A stretch of DNA of 10,109 bases. Origin: Actinomycetota bacterium. GTDB lineage: Bacteria > Actinomycetota > Acidimicrobiia > IMCC26256 > PALSA-610. Location: NCBI GenBank assembly GCA_030839105.1, contig JAUZEI010000171.1, positions 1-10,109 on the forward strand, read 5' to 3'. The notes beneath the pieces are model-generated. The model searched no databases. It was not told where the DNA came from and saw only the letters and a list, made by a program, of their open reading frames with translations. The position numbers and the translations under genes were made by a program. Below, one piece after another: positions 6,837-10,109 of this stretch. Every line of letters begins with the position of its first letter. Positions within the stretch are counted from its first letter, which is position 1.

Positions 6837-7652
6837 ATGGCGAAACGCACGCATTCTTCGATCGGCGACGTGCTCAACCAGCTGCGCGACGAGTTTCCCG
6901 ACATCACGATCTCCAAAATCCGCTTCCTCGAGAGCCAAGGTCTCGTCGACCCGGAACGAACGCCGTCCGGATACCGCAAGTTCTATGCCGCCGACGTCGA
7001 ACGTTTGCGCTTCATCTTGCGCCAACAGCGCGAGCACTTCCTGCCGCTCAAGGTCATCAAGGAGCGGCTCGACGAGGTCGACCGCGACGGGGGATTCACC
7101 ATGAACACTGCGGCCGAGGTTCCCGGCGCTGACCGTGCACCCGATCCGGCCACCGTCGATGCACTGTTCGAAGAGACGCAGCGGGCCGCCCAGACTGCCG
7201 AGGCCCAATCCGCGTCCGCGCAGGTGCGCGACGACGACGGCCCGGAAGATCTCAACTCCGCCGAGAGCGGCGTAAGCCTCACCCGCGCCGAGCTCGCCCG
7301 CGCCGCGAACATGACCGACGAGGATCTCGCCCGGCTCGAGGAGTACGGACTGGTGCTGCCGAGCCAGTCGATCGGCGAACGGGTGCTGTTCGATGACGAC
7401 GCGCTGGCGATCGCACGCGTCTGCGGCGCGTTCATGCGACACGGGATCGAACCTCGCCATCTGCGCATGTACCGAGCGTTCGCCGAACGCGAAGCCGGCC
7501 TGTTCGAACAGGTCCTGCTGCCGTACCGCCGGCAACGCAACCCGGAGGCGCAGGCGCGCACTTCCGAGACACTCGGCGAGCTCGCCGGTCTCGGGCGCCG
7601 GCTGCGGACCGCCGTGTTACGCCAAACCGTTCGGCGCACGTTCAACAACTGA
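6837..7652 (+). CDS. ftsR: MerR-family transcriptional regulator, FtsR-like
   Basis: Predicted DNA-binding regulator homologous to mycobacterial Rv1828 and corynebacterial FtsR, which activates ftsZ. The 271-residue protein has a first MerR-type winged helix-turn-helix (about 8-82) with ITISKIRFLESQGLV and TPSGYRKFYAADVERLRFI, a low-complexity Ala/Gln/Asp linker (about 95-145), and a second MerR-like domain (147-236) that starts with LTRAELARAANMT. The double-domain layout is the family's hallmark. It has no cysteine-rich metal-binding tail, so it is not a metal sensor. The ATG at 6837 follows the FHA stop after two bases, and translation is probably coupled. That the two genes sit together is shared with Mycobacterium. 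The target promoters cannot be read from this window; ftsZ is not present here. Confidence 0.9.
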   Translation: MAKRTHSSIGDVLNQLRDEFPDITISKIRFLESQGLVDPERTPSGYRKFYAADVERLRFILRQQREHFLPLKVIKERLDEVDRDGGFTMNTAAEVPGADRAPDPATVDALFEETQRAAQTAEAQSASAQVRDDDGPEDLNSAESGVSLTRAELARAANMTDEDLARLEEYGLVLPSQSIGERVLFDDDALAIARVCGAFMRHGIEPRHLRMYRAFAEREAGLFEQVLLPYRRQRNPEAQARTSETLGELAGLGRRLRTAVLRQTVRRTFNN

Positions 7653-7714
7653 TGCCTCGACGTCTGACGCCGACCGTCTGATGTATCGGCCCGGATGCTG
7701 ACGGCCGGACCGAG

Positions 7715-8329
7715 GTGACGGCGTCGGTTCTGCTCGACCGGGCCGCGATCGAGAACCACGTCCGCCGCCTCGGACGCGCGATCGCCCGGGACCATCCCGA
7801 CGGCGTCCTGCTCGTCGGTGTGCTCAAGGGTGCCTTGATCTTCCTCGCCGACCTCGCACGCGCCATCCCTACAGTCAGGGTCGATATCGACTTCATGTCG
7901 ATATCGCGATTCGCGCCCGACTCCGGGCGGGTGCGGATCCTCCAAGACCTCGGCTCCGACATCGGTGGCCGTGACGTTGTGCTCGTCGAAGACATCGTCG
8001 ACACGGGGTTGACACTCGCGTACCTCGTGACGCAGCTCTCCGCGCGCGGGCCGCGGCACCTCGCGACCTGTGCCCTGCTCGACCGGCCGTCGCGGCGCAT
8101 CGTTCCGCAGCCGGTCGACTATGTCGGATTCGAGTTGGGTTCGGAATACGTGCTGGGGTACGGACTCCACGTGCGAGATCTCTACCGGAACGTCCCCTAT
8201 GTCGTGGCCGCCGACCGCGACACCCTCGTCACGAGGCCCGACGCCTACGTGGACGATCTGTACCGGCGCCCGGATTCGGTTCGGGAGCCCGGTGGTAGGG
8301 TGAATTTCGTGCCCGCGGAGGAGCCGTGA
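7715..8329 (+). CDS. hpt: Hypoxanthine phosphoribosyltransferase, divergent
   Basis: Type I phosphoribosyltransferase predicted to convert hypoxanthine or guanine and PRPP to IMP or GMP in purine salvage. The 204 residues show the PRPP-binding loop VVLVEDIVDTGLT (88-100; E92, D93, D96), the conserved LKG (37-39), a flexible-loop region FMSISRFAPDSG (60-71), and the hood segment DYVGFELGSEYVLGYGL. Two usual positions differ: the loop's SSY is SRF, and the GLD after VVGYG is GLH (His152). The C-terminal 35 residues extend beyond the common end of the family. The GTG at 7715 is the only standard start between the upstream in-frame stop (7679) and the conserved core; no good ribosome binding site or -10 box is seen. 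Its end overlaps the DUF151 start (GTGA, 8326-8329). Mycobacterium does not have hpt at this place, from memory. Confidence 0.88.
   Translation: MTASVLLDRAAIENHVRRLGRAIARDHPDGVLLVGVLKGALIFLADLARAIPTVRVDIDFMSISRFAPDSGRVRILQDLGSDIGGRDVVLVEDIVDTGLTLAYLVTQLSARGPRHLATCALLDRPSRRIVPQPVDYVGFELGSEYVLGYGLHVRDLYRNVPYVVAADRDTLVTRPDAYVDDLYRRPDSVREPGGRVNFVPAEEP
8296..8325 (+). promoter_or_regulatory. Internal -10 candidate and strong ribosome binding site for the DUF151 gene
   Basis: GGAGGAG (8317-8323) stands two bases before the GTG at 8326, unusually close for a strong site. TAGGGT (8296-8301) inside the end of hpt could be a -10 box giving a leader of about 17 bases; the -35 region is weak. The in-frame stop TAG at 8296 leaves the GTG as the first possible start, so the start is decided. 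Confidence 0.45.
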
Positions 8330-8808
8330 TTCGCCTTTCACTCATCGGCGTACGCGTCGAGGTCCCGACGAATCAACCGATCGTGCTCCTGCGCGAAGAC
8401 GACGGCACCCGCTTCCTCCCGATCTTCATCGGATCCCCGGAAGCGACCGCGATCGTGTACGCGCTGCAGGGCATGGAGACGCCTCGGCCTATGACCCACG
8501 ACCTGTTCAAGACGGTGCTCGACGGCATGGCCGTGAAGCTCGAACGGGTCGAGATCACCGCACTGCACGACGGGACCTTCTACGCCGAGATCGAGTTCGA
8601 CCGTGACGGCACGAAGTCGCGGATCTCGTCGCGTCCCTCCGACGCGATCGCGCTCGCGGTGCGCTTCGGCGCCGAAGTGCCCATCTTCGCCGACGAGGCC
8701 GTCCTCGACGAGGCCGGCGTGCTCTTCGAAGCCGATGAAGAGGAACACGAAGTCGAGCAGTTCCGCGAATTCCTCGACAACGTCACCCCCGAAGACTTCG
8801 CGCAGTGA
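8326..8808 (+). CDS. DUF151/bifunctional nuclease (BFN) domain protein
   Basis: Protein of the PF02577 family, named 'bifunctional nuclease' after plant members; the bacterial role is not settled. The 160 residues show the family pattern: NQPIVLLREDDGTRFLPIFI (16-35), the PEATAI segment, PRPMTHDL (53-60), DGTFYAEIEF (82-91), SRPSDAIALAVR (102-113) and VPIFADEAVLDEAG (118-131). The acidic tail ends in FREFLDNVTPEDF, a match to the end of mycobacterial Rv1829 as I recall it. No UVR domain follows, unlike some longer members. The gene occupies the same position as Rv1829, two MerR genes flanking it, except that hpt has been placed in front. It overlaps hpt by 4 bases and is likely coupled to it. 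The last four codons and stop are part of an exact tandem duplication. Confidence 0.93.
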   Translation: MIRLSLIGVRVEVPTNQPIVLLREDDGTRFLPIFIGSPEATAIVYALQGMETPRPMTHDLFKTVLDGMAVKLERVEITALHDGTFYAEIEFDRDGTKSRISSRPSDAIALAVRFGAEVPIFADEAVLDEAGVLFEADEEEHEVEQFREFLDNVTPEDFAQ

Positions 8809-8822
8809 ACTTCGCGCAGTGA
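8795..8822 (+). repeat. Perfect 14-base tandem duplication over the DUF151 stop codon
   Basis: ACTTCGCGCAGTGA occurs at 8795-8808 and again directly at 8809-8822. The first copy encodes the end of the protein and its TGA; the second lies outside the frame's stop and repeats the end. Looks like a recent slippage or duplication event. Confidence 0.95.
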
Positions 8823-8980
8823 GTAATGGCGGCTGCGCCGCCGAGTGATATTCGGGCGCCGATCCGGGAAACCGAGGGCACGGGAACGGCAGCGGAGCCG
8901 ACCAGAGTGGCGGTGCCACGAGGGCGGGCCAGGTTCCTGGTCGGCGCGGCGAGCGACATACCTATGCGAAAGCTTCAGGT
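8823..8980. other. Intergenic segment rich in inverted repeats (candidate structured RNA or terminator region)
   Basis: Several hairpins are readable: GGCGGC-tgc-GCCGCC (8828-8842); CGG-GAAA-CCG (8865-8874), a three-base-pair stem with a GNRA loop; GTGGC-ggt-GCCAC (8907-8919), enclosed by a perfect nine-base-pair outer stem GCCGACCAG/CTGGTCGGC (8897-8905 with 8937-8945); and CCAGG-tt-CCTGG (8929-8940), which competes with the outer stem. The first lies 19 bases after the DUF151 stop and could terminate transcription, but no T-tract follows. The promoter of the next gene lies further downstream, so the structures would be in the 3' end of the upstream transcript or in an independent RNA. No tRNA cloverleaf fits. 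Confidence 0.5.
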
Positions 8981-9009
8981 TTACGGTTCTACTCCGATGT
9001 AACTACACT
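8981..9009 (+). promoter_or_regulatory. Promoter of the second MerR gene
   Basis: TTACGG (8981-8986), a 17-base spacer and TACACT (9004-9009) form a housekeeping-type -35/-10 pair. This would give a leader of roughly 48 bases, and unlike the leaderless genes of this window the gene has a Shine-Dalgarno sequence. The spacer length is normal, not the stretched 19-20 bases of classic MerR-activated promoters. Confidence 0.55.
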
Positions 9010-9051
9010 CGTGTCACCTGGTCGGGCGTGCGGCCACGAAGAAGTAGTTGC

Positions 9052-9058
9052 GAGGGAG
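9052..9058 (+). promoter_or_regulatory. Shine-Dalgarno site of the second MerR gene
   Basis: GAGGGAG is separated by five bases from the ATG at 9064. It selects this ATG over the upstream in-frame start at 8845, whose product would begin with an arginine-rich stretch unlike the family. Confidence 0.75.
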
Positions 9059-9063
9059 CATCG

Positions 9064-9519
<456 letters not shown>

Positions 9520-9536
9520 CACGACGGGAGAGCGTC

Positions 9537-10007
9537 ATCGAAAGCGAAGTCCTCCCGCACGAGGTCGTCCGGTTCGCGCACAACTCCGAGCGCCAGTTTG
9601 CGAAGCTCCTCGACTTCTACGGCATCGCCTGGGACTACGAGCCGCGCACCTTCACGCTGGAGAGCGATCGCGACGGTCGGCCGGTGCAGGCGTTCACCCC
9701 CGACTTCTACCTTCCGGCCTACGACCTCTACATCGAGATCACCACGCTCAACCAGAAGCTCGTGACCAAGAAGAACCGCAAGGCCCGCCGGTTGGTCGAG
9801 CTGCATCCCGATGTCTCGATCCGCGTGCTGTATCAGCGTGACTACCTGAATCTGCTCGTGAAATACGGCTTGGAGCCGCCGTCGCAGCTTGTCGACACCG
9901 ACGCGGGCGACGATGCACCGTTCACGATCGCGCCGGCACCCGTGCCGCTCGACCTCGGCCGCCGTCCGCGATCCGTCGCGTCCGACGCCGCGGCCGAGAG
10001 CGCGTGA
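9537..10007 (+). CDS. Uncharacterised protein resembling PD-(D/E)XK nucleases, non-standard start codon
   Basis: I do not recognise a named family. The frame is open from 9492 to the TGA at 10005, yet contains no ATG, GTG or TTG before a GTG at 9684, and starting there would discard conserved-looking sequence. GGGAG (9526-9530) stands six bases before ATC at 9537, the best-placed initiation site; numbering here starts there (156 residues). Residues 13-86 read like a restriction-endonuclease fold: [15 protein letters not shown] (Glu18), WDYEP, then TPDFYLP (Asp56), then YIEITT (Glu67), with basic residues after it ([13 protein letters not shown], 73-85). This is the E ... PDF ... ExK order of TnsA-like nucleases, but the lysine of ExK is a threonine. 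The tail from about 115 is low-complexity and Ala/Pro/Asp-rich. Its stop overlaps gcvT's GTG start (GTGA). Confidence 0.72.
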   Translation: MESEVLPHEVVRFAHNSERQFAKLLDFYGIAWDYEPRTFTLESDRDGRPVQAFTPDFYLPAYDLYIEITTLNQKLVTKKNRKARRLVELHPDVSIRVLYQRDYLNLLVKYGLEPPSQLVDTDAGDDAPFTIAPAPVPLDLGRRPRSVASDAAAESA

Positions 10008-10109
10008 ACAACTCCCCGTTGCGCCACAGTCCGCTCGACGCGCAGCACCGGGCCCTCGGCGCGCGCATGACGCCGTTCGGCGGCTGGGACATGCCGCTCC
10101 AATACGCGA
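10004..10109 (+). CDS. gcvT: Glycine cleavage system T protein (aminomethyltransferase), N-terminal fragment
   Basis: The T protein takes the aminomethyl group from lipoylated GcvH and passes the methylene unit to tetrahydrofolate, releasing ammonia. Only 35 codons are inside the window. They read [14 protein letters not shown] and then [12 protein letters not shown], the standard N-terminal signature of GcvT, in which a helix starting SPL is followed by PFxGWxMPxQY. The GTG at 10004 overlaps the preceding stop (GTGA), so translation is probably coupled to the nuclease-like gene. No clear ribosome binding site precedes it. Together with gcvH at 5879 it brackets the regulatory block. The rest lies beyond the right edge. 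Confidence 0.9.
   Translation, partial: MNNSPLRHSPLDAQHRALGARMTPFGGWDMPLQYA

Noticed and set aside
6983..8341. 452-codon minus-strand open frame across ftsR and hpt
   Set aside because: Spans two well-supported genes on the other strand, and its C-terminal half is Ser/Arg-rich; no domain recognised.
8897..8945. Possible tRNA or tRNA-like element (GGTTC near a stem)
   Set aside because: Only 49 bases, no anticodon arm or cloverleaf can be drawn.
8826..9002. 58-codon open frame starting MAAAPPSDIRAP in the structured gap
   Set aside because: No ribosome binding site, composition looks like translated hairpins, and it runs into the promoter of the next gene. Not excluded, but not supportable.
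8845..9063. Longer N-terminus for the second MerR protein from an upstream in-frame start
   Set aside because: The extension is Arg-rich, reads through the promoter, and the ATG at 9064 has a good ribosome binding site and the family's normal N-terminus.
9570..9800. A defence or transposon system suggested by the TnsA-like fold
   Set aside because: No transposase, methylase, helicase or other defence gene nearby; all neighbours are housekeeping or regulatory.

Overview
The window is dense, GC-rich bacterial DNA with short intergenic gaps, GTG starts, and 4-base ATGA/GTGA stop-start overlaps. The gene content (FadD19-like acyl-CoA synthetase, GarA-type FHA protein, two MerR-family regulators flanking a DUF151 protein) points to Actinobacteria/Actinomycetota. 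An acidimicrobial-type lineage is my guess from the mixture of features; it is not shown by the sequence.

Layout: 1-1068 (minus) is the N-terminal part of an acyl-CoA synthetase. It diverges from a gamma-glutamyltransferase-family gene (1156-2730). Next come a CDP-alcohol phosphotransferase (2767-3375) and, overlapping it by 4 bases, an 830-residue fusion of a sugar-1-phosphate nucleotidyltransferase, hexapeptide repeats and a degenerate phosphohexomutase (3372-5864). Then follow gcvH (5879-6259), a zinc-ribbon/FHA protein of the GarA/OdhI family (6355-6834), an FtsR-like MerR protein (6837-7652), a divergent hypoxanthine phosphoribosyltransferase (7715-8329), a DUF151 'bifunctional nuclease' protein (8326-8808), a 255-base gap rich in inverted repeats, a second MerR protein related to mycobacterial Rv1830 (9064-9519), a small protein resembling PD-(D/E)XK nucleases with no standard start codon (about 9537-10007), and the first codons of gcvT (10004 onward).

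From memory, pgsA2 ... gcvH - garA - ftsR - DUF151 - resR/mcdR - glycine cleavage gene is the order of the Mycobacterium tuberculosis Rv1822-Rv1832 region. This window is a variant of that block: the sugar nucleotidyltransferase fusion sits between pgsA and gcvH, hpt sits between ftsR and DUF151, a nuclease-like gene follows the second MerR gene, and gcvT ends the window. The block therefore combines envelope precursor synthesis (phospholipid, nucleotide sugar), glycine cleavage, a phospho-dependent metabolic switch (FHA), purine salvage and cell-division regulators.

Two expression modes are visible. Genes that open a transcription unit (the acyl-CoA synthetase, the transferase, pgsA, gcvH and the FHA gene) have no Shine-Dalgarno sequence but a TAnnnT hexamer 6-8 bases before the start codon, as expected for leaderless mRNAs. 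Several internal or long-leader genes (the fusion gene, DUF151, the second MerR gene and the nuclease-like gene) have purine-rich ribosome binding sites. No tRNA, rRNA, CRISPR or insertion sequence was seen.
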